Of a stretch of 64,000 bases of DNA, positions 23,460 through 33,216 are shown piece after piece. The notes below the pieces were generated by a model. It worked only from the letters and a program-made list of their open reading frames with translations, did not search any database and had not been told where the DNA came from. Location of the stretch: the NCBI GenBank assembly GCA_963784995.1, contig CAWATZ010000011.1, positions 1 through 64,000 on the forward strand, read 5' to 3'. Numbering within the stretch: the first letter of the stretch is position 1; each line of letters starts with the position of its first letter. Both the position numbers and the translations under genes were made by a program. Source of the stretch: CAWATZ01 sp963784995 (GTDB lineage: Bacteria; Planctomycetota; Planctomycetia; Gemmatales; Gemmataceae).

Positions 23460-23463
<4 letters not shown>
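22156..23463 (+). CDS. DUF4350 membrane protein with insertion-altered C-terminus
   Basis: GTG 22156 gives the GTGA overlap typical of this operon; GTG 22150 is also open. A first transmembrane helix at about residues 35-56 (WVPAALFLVAVLAGLFLA), a DUF4350 region (SGTRAAYLLLQDLGYPV, DWVKSGGTLVLAERDG, WFDEYHHG) and a second helix (LQGIVLLVLLLWQQVP) are followed by a cytosolic tail. The last 50 or so codons are not native: a 100-bp palindrome (23308-23407) has entered at GRPP. Removing it restores VSEEAFLRTLDEFEAIRHDF and a stop at 23482, after the next gene's start. Confidence 0.75.
23308..23407. mobile_element. 100-bp palindromic insertion with 12-bp target duplication
   Basis: GGCCGGCCGCCG occurs at 23296-23307 and again at 23396-23407, exactly 100 bp apart. 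Between them are nested inverted repeats: outer GGACACAAGCCCGAAGC (23311-23327) with its complement at 23378-23394, inner CCAGCGCCGGGA (23342-23353) with its complement near 23364-23375. Excision of one repeat plus the palindrome restores the native DUF4350 frame, so the element inserted into a functioning gene. No coding capacity; a non-autonomous, MITE- or REP-like element. Confidence 0.8.
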
Positions 23464-24466
<1,003 letters not shown>

Positions 24467-24470
<4 letters not shown>

Positions 24471-25795
24471 GCCGGACCGTGTCCCTGCTGCCGGCGCCCC
24501 GGCTGATCGCCCTCGCTGTAGGACTGACGGTCGGGGCCCTGGGGCTGCTGATCGTGCCGGCCGCCCTGCCCCTGCTGGTTGCCGCCAACGTCGTCCTGGC
24601 CGGGGCGGCTTTGCTCGACTGGCTGTTCACACCCGGCCCACGCGCCCTGAGCGTGGTGCGGCGCTGCCCCGAGCGGCTGGGGCTGCTGACCGCGCAGACG
24701 ATCCTCCTCGACGTCACCAACCGGTCCGCGGTGGGGCTCCGGCTCCGGCTCCGCGACGCTCCGCCCCCGGAGCTGCCAACGCCCCGCGGAGCGGACTGGG
24801 CCGGCAAGGTGCCGGCCGACGGCTCGGCCCAGGGCTCCTACCTCGTGCTGGCGGCCCGCCGCGGCCAGCACGTATGGGGACCGCTCCACGTCCGTTACCG
24901 CTCCGTGTTTGGCCTGTGGGAGCGGGTCCTGATCCTGCCCGGCGGGCAGAGCGTCCGCGTCTACCCGGGGCTGGCCGACATCGAGCGCTATCACCTGCTG
25001 GCCCGTGCCAACCGGCTGGAGCAGCTGGGGGTTCGCAAGGTCAAGGCACGCGGTCAGGCGGAGCTGGAGTCGCTGCGCGACTACACCGAGGGCGATGACG
25101 TCCGGCTGCTGGACTGGAAGGCCACAGCCCGCCGGGCCCGGCTGACGGTCCGGCAGTTGCGGACGGAGCGGAACCAGACGATCCTCCTGCTGATCGACAG
25201 CGGCCGGCTGATGAACGCGGAGGAGGACGGCGTCTCCAAGCTGGACCACGCCATCAACGCCGCGTTGCTCCTGGCTCACGTCGGCCTCACCCGTGGGGAC
25301 CGAGTCGGGCTGTGCGTCTTCTCCCACAAGGAACACGCCTGGGTGCCGCCGCGCTCCCAGCCCGGCCACCTGCAGATGCTGACCGACGCGCTGTACGACC
25401 TGCACGGCGACTTCACCGAGAGCGACCACGGCCGGGCCCTGGCCGCCGTGGCCAGCCGGCACGGCAAGCGGGCCCTGCTGGTGGTGCTGACCGATTTCAC
25501 CGACGCGGCCACGGCCCGGGAGATGGTGGGCCAGGTGGCCCTGGCAGGCCGGCGTCACCTGGTCCTGTTCGCGGCCCTGAAGGACCGCTTCCTGCGGCGG
25601 GCCGCCGACGCCCCGGCCCAGGACACGGCGGCTGGCTTTCGCAAGGCGGTGGCACTGGACCTGCTGCGCCAGCGGACGGAGGTGCTGGAAGCGCTGCGCC
25701 ACCAGGGGGTGCAGGTCCTCGACGTTGCCCCGGGCGACCTGGCCCCGGCCGTGCTCAACGGCTACCTGGAGGTCACGTTCCGGGGGATGCTGTAG
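24467..25795 (+). CDS. DUF58 domain protein
   Basis: Overlaps the MoxR gene by 4 bp (GTGA). 442 residues with two N-terminal membrane helices (about 8-55) and the DUF58 signature LRDYTEGDDVRLLDWKATARR, followed by a VWA-like fold whose metal site is DSGRLM (Asp-x-Ser-like) in ILLLIDSGRLMNAEED and VLTDFTD. Expected to be the substrate-side partner of the MoxR ATPase at the membrane. The stop lies inside a 25-bp direct repeat created by the palindrome that follows. Confidence 0.85.
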
Positions 25796-25887
25796 GGTGG
25801 GCCGAGCGCAGCGAGGCCCACCGGCGGGCGTGGTGGGCCTCGCTGCGCTCGGCCCACCCTACGGTCACGTTCCGGGGGATGCTGTAG
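25771..25887. mobile_element. 67-bp palindrome with 25-bp target duplication between convergent genes
   Basis: GGTCACGTTCCGGGGGATGC plus TGTAG occurs at 25771-25795 and again at 25863-25887. Between them lies a palindrome whose 31-bp arms are 25792-25822 and 25832-25862 (GTAGGGTGGGCCGAGCGCAG facing its complement). The left repeat contains the DUF58 stop (TAG, 25793-25795) and the right repeat the SpoIIM-like stop (TCA on the plus strand, 25865-25867), so each gene keeps its own copy of a shared ancestral end. Confidence 0.85.
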
Positions 25888-26875
25888 CGGCGAGCCGTGG
25901 GTGCTCGGTGTCCCTGCCAGCCAATCCCAGGTAGACGGCCAGCAAGACCGCCGAGCCGGCGGCCACGCTCCAGCGCACGGGCTGGCTGAAGTGGGGCGTG
26001 ACGTAGGCCTCGATGACCCCGGCAAGCACCAGCAAGGCGACGCTGCCGGCCAGCAGCCCGAAGGCGTCCGGCGCGACCGCTTGCATGGCCTCGCGGCGCG
26101 GCAGCCGGCCCGGGGCAATCAGCGCCCACCCCAGCAGCAGACCGCTGCCGCCGGCGATGCAGATGGCCGACAGCTCCAGCACGCCGTGCGTCAGGATGAG
26201 GGCATTGAAGTCCTGGAAATACCCGTGAACGAGCATCATGCCTTCGAGTGTTCCGAGCATCCGGCCGTTGTAGACCAGCATCAGCAAGCAGGGCAGCCCG
26301 AGCAGCGCCCCGAACCCGAACAGGCGCAAGGCGACAAACACGTTGTTGGCCATGATGGCCACGGCAATCAGCGAACTGGCCTGGACGGGGAAGGTAAAGT
26401 TGCCGCGGTACTCTCCTTGGGACTCTCCTTGCTGCTTCTCCAGGCGCAGGTTCTCGTACTGGACGTAATCGGGGTCGAACAGGGAGTAAGCGAGGCTGGG
26501 GTCGGCCAGGACGGCCGCCGCCGAGGCGAGGGTGGTGCCCACGAAGACCAGCGTGGCGAGCAGCAGCGGCGTCGCGCGGCGGCGCACCAGGCGGGGGAAG
26601 CCGGTGAGCAGGAAGGCCAGCATCGGCCGAAGAGCGACCGGTGGAGCCCGGTAGACCTGCCCATGAGCGCGGGCGGCCAGGTTGTTGAGATACCGCAGCA
26701 AATCCGGGTGCGCCGCGGCGGTCCGGGCCCGCGACAGGTCGATGGTCACCTGGCGGTACAGCTGCCCCAGCTGCTTGACTTCGGGGACGCTCAAGCGGGC
26801 CAGTCCGCCCTTCTCGGCTCGGGCCAGCAGCTCTTCCAGCTCGCGCCAGCGACTTCGGCGATCCTCGGGGGACAT
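25865..26875 (-). CDS. SpoIIM (stage II sporulation protein M) family membrane protein
   Basis: ATG 26875 begins MSPEDRRSRWRELEELLARA; 336 residues. A cytosolic helical start with LPEVKQLGQLYRQVTIDLSRA-type sequence is followed by five or more membrane helices, including the typical FGFGALLGLPCLLMLVYNGRM and GYFQDFNALILTHGVLELSA segments of the family. SpoIIM-like proteins are common beside RDD and MoxR/DUF58 genes in bacteria that do not sporulate; role unknown. Divergent from the RDD gene and convergent with DUF58. Confidence 0.8.
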   Translation of the reverse strand: MSPEDRRSRWRELEELLARAEKGGLARLSVPEVKQLGQLYRQVTIDLSRARTAAAHPDLLRYLNNLAARAHGQVYRAPPVALRPMLAFLLTGFPRLVRRRATPLLLATLVFVGTTLASAAAVLADPSLAYSLFDPDYVQYENLRLEKQQGESQGEYRGNFTFPVQASSLIAVAIMANNVFVALRLFGFGALLGLPCLLMLVYNGRMLGTLEGMMLVHGYFQDFNALILTHGVLELSAICIAGGSGLLLGWALIAPGRLPRREAMQAVAPDAFGLLAGSVALLVLAGVIEAYVTPHFSQPVRWSVAAGSAVLLAVYLGLAGRDTEHPRLAATASPGT

Positions 26876-26890
26876 GACACCAGCCCTGCC

Positions 26891-26954
26891 GAGCCGCGCA
26901 CGCAGCGCAGCGGAGTAAGCGGCCCTGCAGGCCGCTGCGCTGCGTGCGCGGCTC
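26891..26954. repeat. 23-bp inverted repeat of the GAGCCGCGCACGCAGCGCAG family
   Basis: Arms 26891-26913 and 26932-26954 are perfect complements. The same arm sequence, extended to 37 bp, occurs at 63239-63329. It lies in the divergent gap between the SpoIIM-like gene and the RDD gene, so it cannot be a terminator for either; dispersed palindromic repeat. Confidence 0.85.
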
Positions 26955-27069
26955 CCACTCGTTGGCCCTGGCTCTCCCGGGCGATAGGATGTCCTGGGTA
27001 TGGTGAACATTATGAACGTTCCTGGCGGCCCTGGGAAGAGGCGGCCAGGAGATTCGCTGAGGTAGCGCC

Positions 27070-27867
27070 GTGAGCTGGGCGGAAGATCATCGCATTGAAA
27101 CTCCCGAACAGATCGACCTGGGGCTGGAGCTGGCCGGTCCCGGTTCGCGGACGGTGGCCCAGGTGCTTGACTGGCTGGTGAAGCTTCTGCTGCTGCTGGG
27201 CATCGCCGTCGTTGTGGGGTGCCTGGCCGGCGTGCTGGGTCTGTCCACTCCCGCGGCGGGCATTGCCCTGGCCGCCGTCGGTGTCCTGCTCCTGTTCGTG
27301 TTCGCGATCGGCTACGACATCTGGTTCGAGGGCTGCCGCAACGGCCAGACACCCGGCAAGAAGCACGTCGGCATTCGGGTGGTGCGGGTCGGCGGCGGAC
27401 CGATCGATCTGCGGGCCGCGGCGATCCGGAACATCGTCGGCCTGGCGGACTTCCTGCCGGCGGGCTACCTGGTTGGGGGCATCCTGATGCTCCTGAATCA
27501 GCGCGCACAGCGCCTGGGAGACATGGCGGCCGGGACCATCGTGATCCGGGAGCGCGAGGAGGCCGCCCCGGTGGAACGGCCCGCGCTGATCGCCGAACTC
27601 GCCTCGGCGACCTACTCCTTTTCCCGGGAGCAACTGGCCCGGCTGACGCCGACGGACCGCCACGTCCTGGAGTCCTACTTCGCTCGCCGCGACAGCCTGG
27701 CACCGCCGGCGCGGGAGCAGCTGAGCCTCCGACTGCTCGACACGTTCCTGGACAAGACCGGCTACCAGGCAACCTACCAGGCAACCGCGGACCTGGATTC
27801 CGATGCCGAGGTCTTCCTGGCGTCGCTCTGCCGCGACCTCACCCTCCTTCACGAGCAGCGGCTCTGA
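27070..27867 (+). CDS. RDD family membrane protein
   Basis: GTG 27070; 265 residues. The RDD pattern is present: LDWLVKLLLLLGIAVVVGCL first helix, IALAAVGVLLLFVFAIGYDI second helix, FEGCRNGQTPGKKHVGIRVV conserved segment and a third helix (LVGGILMLLNQRAQRLGD) leading to GTIVIRER. A 90-residue cytosolic helical tail follows. RDD proteins are presumed transporters or regulators; no substrate is evident. Gene order SpoIIM-RDD next to MoxR-DUF58 is a recurring arrangement. Confidence 0.8.
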   Translation: MSWAEDHRIETPEQIDLGLELAGPGSRTVAQVLDWLVKLLLLLGIAVVVGCLAGVLGLSTPAAGIALAAVGVLLLFVFAIGYDIWFEGCRNGQTPGKKHVGIRVVRVGGGPIDLRAAAIRNIVGLADFLPAGYLVGGILMLLNQRAQRLGDMAAGTIVIREREEAAPVERPALIAELASATYSFSREQLARLTPTDRHVLESYFARRDSLAPPAREQLSLRLLDTFLDKTGYQATYQATADLDSDAEVFLASLCRDLTLLHEQRL

Positions 27868-27949
27868 CGGCGGCTGCTTGCCTGGCCAACAATCCCAGCG
27901 ACGAACCGCTGGTTTCCGATCCCAGGCGGCTGTTTCCACGGAAGTGACC

Positions 27950-28050
27950 CCGTTCGCGTGCCCTTTCAAGGTGGGGGGGCTTATTGAGGAGGGTGTCCAG
28001 ATAATCGTACTCCCAGCCACGCAAGTTCAGTCCAGAAGGCTGACATAGCT
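27950..28050 (-). pseudogene. Remnant of a WD40 kinase gene
   Basis: On the minus strand one frame reads LNLRGWEYDYLDTLLNK, matching the pre-propeller linker of both WD40 kinases (WNLRGWEYHYLATLLNK). No kinase or further blades surround it. It suggests that a third WD40 kinase once stood here, or that tail-to-tail recombination between kinase genes left a scar. The rest of 27868-28074 holds nothing recognisable. Confidence 0.6.
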
Positions 28051-28074
28051 TGCGTGCCCTTTGAGCCTGAGACG

Positions 28075-31000
28075 CTACTGGCCCCTCCGTGCGTCCCAGA
28101 CTTTTACCGTGTAGTCCATGCTGGCGCTGAGGATGCGTTTGCCATCAGGGCTGAAGGCCACGCAAGTAACCACGTCTGTATGCCCCTTGAGAGAGAGAAT
28201 CTGCTGGCCCGTCTGACTGTCCCAGACCTTGACCGTGTTGTCGTTGCCGCCAGAGACGATGCGCTTGCCATCGGGGCTGAACGCCACGGAAGTAACTCCG
28301 CCTGTGTGCCCGTCGAAGGAACGAGTCAGCTGGCCCTTGTCGGCATCCCAGACCTTGACCGTGTTGTCTTTGCTACCGGAGACGATGCGTTTGCCATCCG
28401 GGCTGAACGCCACGCTGGAGACCGGTGCCGTGTGCCCTTTGAGAGTGCGGACCTCGGTGCCCTTGTCCGCGTCCCAGAGCTTCAGCGTGGTGTCCTGGCT
28501 GCCAGAGACGATGCGTTTGCCATCCGGGCTGTACGCCACTCTTTTGACCCAGCCCGCGTGCCCTTTGAGAGTGCGGACCTCGGTGCCCTTGTCCGCGTCC
28601 CAGAGCTTGATCTCCCCAGGACGGAGCCACCCCAATAGAACAGCGTCTCCAATGCTGGCGCTGACGATGCGTTTGCCATCCGGGCTGAAGGCCACGCTGG
28701 TGACCGCGTCCGTGTGCCTTTTGAGAGTGCGGACCTCAGTGCCCTTGTCCGCGTCCCACACCGTCAGCGTAGTTTCATTGCTGCCAGAGACGATGCGTTT
28801 GCCATCCGGGCTGAACGCCACGCTGTTGAACGGTGCCGGGTGCCCTTGAAGAGTGCGGACCTCGGTGCCCTTGTCCGCGTCCCACAACTTGATCTCCCCA
28901 AGAATGGGCTGGCCCCGCGGATCCAAGCCTCCGCCCAAGCTGGCGCTGACGATGCGTTTGCCATCCGGGCTGAACGCTACGCTGCCGACAGGGCTGGTGT
29001 GTCCCTTGAGAGTGCGTGGCTCGATACCCTTGTCCGCATCCCACACCTCGATTTCACCGAGTTTATCTCCACCGCTGACGATGCGTTTGCCATCCCGGCT
29101 GAACGCCACGCAGAGGACCTCGCCTGTGTGCCCTTTGAGAGTGAGGATCTCGGTGCCCCTGTCCGCGTCCCACACCTTGATTTCACCGGGTTGTCCGCTA
29201 AACTTGATTTCCGATTGTTGGCCAAAATGGCCACCAGCGCCGCTGACGATGCGTTTGCCATCCGGGCTGAACGCCACAGTCCGGCCAACACCCTTGAGAG
29301 AGAAGACCTCGGCGCCCTTGTCCGTGTCCCACACCTTGATTTCATCGTGTTGGCCAACCCCGCCAATAGCGCCGCTGAGGATGCGTTTGCCATCCGGGCT
29401 GAACGCCACGCTGGTGACCGAGCCCGTGTGCCCTTTGAGAGAGAGGAGCTCGATGCCCTTGTCCGCGTCCCACACCTTCAGCGTCCGGTCCCCGCCGCGA
29501 GAGACGATGCGTTTGCCATCCGGGCTGAAGGCCACAATGCCACTTCCGCCTTTGATGGAGAGGAGTTCGATGCCCTTGTCCGCGTCCCACACCTTCAGCG
29601 TGTTCTCTGGGAAAACGCTGCCAGAGAAGATGCGTTTGCCATCCGGGCTGAACGCCACGCTGGAGACCGGTGCCGTGTGCCCTTTGAGAGTGCGGACCTC
29701 AGTGCCCTTGTCCGCGTCCCACACCCTCAGCGTGTTGTCAGTGCTGCCAGAGACGATGCGTTTGCCATCCGGGCTGAACGCCACGCTGGTGACCGCGTCC
29801 GTGTGCCTTTTGAGAGTGCGGACCTCGGTGCCCTTGTCCGCGTCCCACACCTTGATCTCATAAGGTGTGCCGCGATTGAACAGACTGCCACCCCCTGACA
29901 CGATGCGTTTGCCATCCGGGCTGAACGCCACGCTCCAGACCTCGTCCGTGTGTCCTTTGAGAGAGAGGACCTCGGTGCCCTTGTCCGCGTCCCACACCTT
30001 CAGCGTGTTGTCTCCTAATCCACCACCGCTGACGATGCGTTTGCCATCCGGGCTAAACGCCACGCTGTGGACAGCGCCGGTGTGCCCTTTGAGAGTATTC
30101 TTGTTGAACTTTGCAGCGAGGTAGCGGTGTTCCCAGCCACGCAGGTTCCACTGGCACGCTTCCAGATGGTCCCAGGCCAAGGCCGCGCTCCCATGCTCCC
30201 ATTCCACCTGCGCCAGGGTGATACGGATGACGTAGGCCGACATCTCCGCTCGTTGCAGCTGCTCTTCCATCTTCCTCTCAGCGTCTTTGGCGAGATCGCG
30301 ATCCTTGCGAGCCTGCTCGGCCGACTTCTGTTCCGCAAGACCTGCCAGGCGGGCTGCCTCGGCATCCTTGCGGGCCTGCTCGGCGGCCTCGTCCGCCCGC
30401 TTCTTCTCGCGGCGGGCATCTTCGGCCCTGGCCTCCGCACGCCTGGCTTGCAGCTCCTTTTCACCGGCTTCGCTGTTGGCGCGATCCGCTTCGCGACGGG
30501 CTTCGTAGCCGAAATAACCGGCCACCGTCGCTCCAAGGATCAGTGTCAAGGCGACCCCTGCCGCCAGCGCCGCAGGCAGCGGATTCCGCCGACACCACCG
30601 CCAGCCACGTTCCACGCTGCCCACAGGCCGCGCCCGCACCGGTTCGCCCGCCTGGTAGCGTTGCAAATCCTCTGCCAGATCCAAGGCTGTGGCATAACGC
30701 CGGCCAGGTTCCTTCGCCAAACACTTCAGGCAGATGGTCTCCAGGTCCCTGGGCGTCTTGCTCTGCAACTGCCTGGGCGGCACCGGCTCGTCGCTGATGA
30801 CCTGCAAAACGGTGTCCAGAGGCGTCGTCGCCTTGAACGGCGGTCGGCCGGTGAGCAGCTCGTAGAGGATCGCCCCCAGCGCGTACGTGTCGCATGCGGG
30901 TCCGATCGCCTTGCTCTTGCTCGCCGCCTGCTCGGGCGCCATGTACGACGGCGTGCCCATGATCGCGCCAGACTGCGTCTGTCCCACGTCGTCCAGCTTC

Positions 31001-31696
31001 TTGGCCAGTCCGAAGTCGGTGATCTTGGGTGTTCCGTCAGCCGTCAGCAGCACGTTGGCCGGCTTCAGGTCGCGGTGGATGACGTGGGCCTGGTGCGCCG
31101 CGTGCATGGCCCGGGAGAGAATCTGCACCAGCTGCGCCGCTTCCCTGGGCGGCAGCGGCGTCGCCCTGAGCTTCTGTTCCAGACTGCCCCCGGCACAGAA
31201 CTCCAGCGAGAAGTAGGGTTTGCCTTCATGCTTGCCGATCTCATAGACCTGGACGATGTTGGGGTGCTGCAAGCGGGCCAGGGCCTCCGCCTCGGTCTTG
31301 AAGCGCGCCAGGTTGGCTTCGCTGGCAAATTCACCGGACAGGATCATCTTGAGAGCGACCAGACGTTTGAGGGTCGCCTGCCGGGCCTTGTAGACGACGC
31401 CCATGCCGCCGCGTCCCAGCTCGGCCAGCAGCTCGTAGTCGCCAACGTAACGCACCATCCCCAGCAACGGCTCAACGCTGCCTTCCCCGGGTGCGAGGGT
31501 TGGCGTGTCGCCAGGTCTGAGGGGTTGGTCAAGAAAGCTGCCCGCCTGGCCATGGGCCGCCAGCAGGGCTTCGACCTGCCCCTTGAGTTCCGGATCGCCA
31601 GGCGCAGGCTTGTTCCAGGTAGGCCAGCCGTTGCGGCGGCGGCACTTCCAGGAGGCTGGCAAAGATCTCGTTCGCTTGAGGGTTCCAGACGGCCAT
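28075..31696 (-). CDS. Membrane Ser/Thr kinase with 15-blade WD40 region, N-terminal frameshift
   Basis: ATG 31696 (MAVWNPQANEIFASLLEVPP) has GAGG upstream; about residue 30 a one-base insertion (near 31608) moves the frame to GDPELKGQVEALLAAHG, after which 1,170 residues are unbroken. Hanks kinase: LGRGGMGVVYKA, ALKMI, HRDLKPANVLL, DFGLAKKL, GTPSYMAPEQA. One transmembrane helix (about 30525-30600), a charged coiled coil rich in Ala, Lys and Glu, then 15 WD40 units. It lies 85 bp after the ECF sigma gene, a pairing typical of planctomycetes, where the kinase and sigma factor are thought to form one signalling unit. Confidence 0.8.
28090..30080 (-). repeat. 15 tandem WD40-coding repeats with recurrent identical blocks
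   Basis: Each unit is about 120-150 bp and carries the minus-strand core of VAFSPDGKRIVSG with nearly constant codons (plus-strand GATGCGTTTGCCATCCGGGC). Unit lengths vary through loops (for example LFNRGTPY, GGLDPRGQPILG), unlike the uniform 126-bp units at 10780-12170. Fifteen blades would give two seven-blade propellers plus one. Confidence 0.8.
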
Positions 31697-31781
31697 GACA
31701 GCACCTCGGGTCGAAGCGGTGGTTGGGACGTCCTCAATGCGTAACAACGGGCCGGGTTGCACCGCGCCAATGCGACAAGGA

Positions 31782-32339
31782 TCACTTTTGTTGCAAACGC
31801 TGGAACAGCCAGGCCCTGGCCACGGCCCAGACTCGGTCGGCAACGCGGCGGCTGATGCCCAGCGCCTGGGCGGCTTGCTGGTGGCTCAGTCCCGAAAAGT
31901 AACGCAGCTTCACCAGCTGGGCGCTCTGCGGATCGTGCTGATCCAGCTCGTGCAGGGCGTCGTCGAGGGCGAGCAGCTCATCGTCCGGAGTGTCCGCCAG
32001 AGCGAGCTGGTCGTCCCACTGCACCTGCCGGGCCTTTCCCCCGCGCTTCTGGGCCGTCCGGCGTCGGGCGTTGTCCACAAGGATGCGGCGCATGGCCTCC
32101 GCACAGGCAGCAAAGAAGTGGCCGCGATGATCCCAGTGCTGTTCCTGGCCGCCAGAAACCAGCCGCAGGTAAGCCTCATGGACCAGGGCGGTGGGCTGCA
32201 GCGTCTGGCCAGGCGCCTCTTGTGCCAGTTTCTGGGCAGCGAGGCGGCGCAGCTCGTCGTAGATCAGCGGCAGCAACTGGCTGGCCGCGTGCGGATCGCC
32301 CTGCTCGATGGCATTCAGGAGTTGGGAAACGTCGCTCAT
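31782..32339 (-). CDS. ECF RNA polymerase sigma factor (PF07638-type)
   Basis: 185 residues, minus strand from ATG 32339. Region 2: AIEQGDPHAASQLLPLIYDE and PTALVHEAYLRLV; the planctomycete-type HWDHRGHFFAACAEAMRRIL segment; region 4: LDQHDPQSAQLVKLRYFSGL then SHQQAAQALGISRRVADRVW (helix-turn-helix). This matches the ECF family (TIGR02999) that is usually encoded directly before a Ser/Thr kinase, as here. It directs RNA polymerase to an unknown regulon; anti-sigma control is likely replaced by the kinase. Confidence 0.85.
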   Translation of the reverse strand: MSDVSQLLNAIEQGDPHAASQLLPLIYDELRRLAAQKLAQEAPGQTLQPTALVHEAYLRLVSGGQEQHWDHRGHFFAACAEAMRRILVDNARRRTAQKRGGKARQVQWDDQLALADTPDDELLALDDALHELDQHDPQSAQLVKLRYFSGLSHQQAAQALGISRRVADRVWAVARAWLFQRLQQK

Positions 32340-32540
32340 AAAAGTTCAGGATACAGCCGGAAAAGGCAACCTGCAAACGAGAAGGGGGACGAGGAAGGGA
32401 ATTGCACGAGATTTCGTGCGTGACAGCTCCGGCAGCCTCGCTTTGACCCTTGTTGCCCCAGTTGGTAAAATCAGGGTGTTCTGGAGCGAACGGCGGCTGC
32501 AGGCGTTTTCCCTCGGCCAGGACGGTGGAGGCCGGAACGG

Positions 32541-33140
32541 ATGATTCCTCGATTGCTGACGCGCGACGGTGAGCCGATGCGGATCTCCTATTACAAGCGC
32601 TACAAGATGGAGATCGACCTGGAGCGGCTCGAAACGCCCGAGCTGCCCGCGGGCTTCCACTTCACGCCCTGGAGCCGAGACCTGCTGGAAATCCATGCCG
32701 AGGTTCTGTTCGAGAGCTTCTGCCAGGAGATCGATTCGCAGGTCTTTGCCAGCCTGGGCGATTCGCTGGGCTGTCAGGCGCTGATGACCGAGATTGCCCG
32801 CAAACCGGGTTTCGTGCCCGAGGCCACCTGGCTGCTCACCGGCCCGGACGGCCCGTGCGGCACCGTTCAGGGGCTGCGCGAGCGCGGCGCTGTCGGGGCC
32901 ATCCAGAACCTGGGCATCACCGCCCCCTGGCGCGGCCTCGGCCTGGGCCAGGCGCTGCTGTTGCAGGCCCTGCGGGGGTTTCGCCTGGCCGGGCTGCACA
33001 AGGGTCTGCTGGAGGTCACCGCCCAGAACGACACCGCCATCCGGCTCTATCGCCGGATCGGTTTTCGCCGCTCCAAGACCCTGTACAAGGCCGTCGCCGA
33101 ACCGCGGGACATTTTCTGGGCGTCGCCGACGATCTCGTAG
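32541..33140 (+). CDS. GNAT family N-acetyltransferase
   Basis: ATG 32541; 199 residues. The acetyl-CoA loop is in APWRGLGLGQALLLQALRGF (R-x-x-G-x-G/A) followed by the NDTAIRLYRRIGFRR strand-helix typical of GNAT proteins. The substrate is unknown. The stop codon is part of the 24-bp inverted repeat that follows. Confidence 0.75.
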   Translation: MIPRLLTRDGEPMRISYYKRYKMEIDLERLETPELPAGFHFTPWSRDLLEIHAEVLFESFCQEIDSQVFASLGDSLGCQALMTEIARKPGFVPEATWLLTGPDGPCGTVQGLRERGAVGAIQNLGITAPWRGLGLGQALLLQALRGFRLAGLHKGLLEVTAQNDTAIRLYRRIGFRRSKTLYKAVAEPRDIFWASPTIS

Positions 33141-33190
33141 TCCTCACGCTCCGCGTGAGGAAATGCCCTCACGCGGAGCGTGAGGACTAC
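33137..33190. repeat. 24-bp perfect inverted repeat, possible terminator
   Basis: Arms 33137-33160 and 33167-33190 (GTAGTCCTCACGCTCCGCGT facing its complement) around 6 bp. It includes the GNAT stop and ends 26 bp before the first M16 gene's GTG. Terminator use is possible, but no U-tract follows, so it is equally a dispersed palindrome. Confidence 0.8.
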
Positions 33191-33216
33191 CGTTCTCCTG
33201 ACCCAGTGAGGTGTCT

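Noticed and set aside
25771..25887. Simple rho-independent terminator between convergent genes
   Set aside because: The flanking 25-bp direct repeat, containing both gene ends, is better explained by insertion; terminator use may coexist.
30067..31698. Plus-strand 543-residue frame opposite the WD40 kinase
   Set aside because: Shadow of the kinase domain; the sense strand holds complete Hanks motifs.
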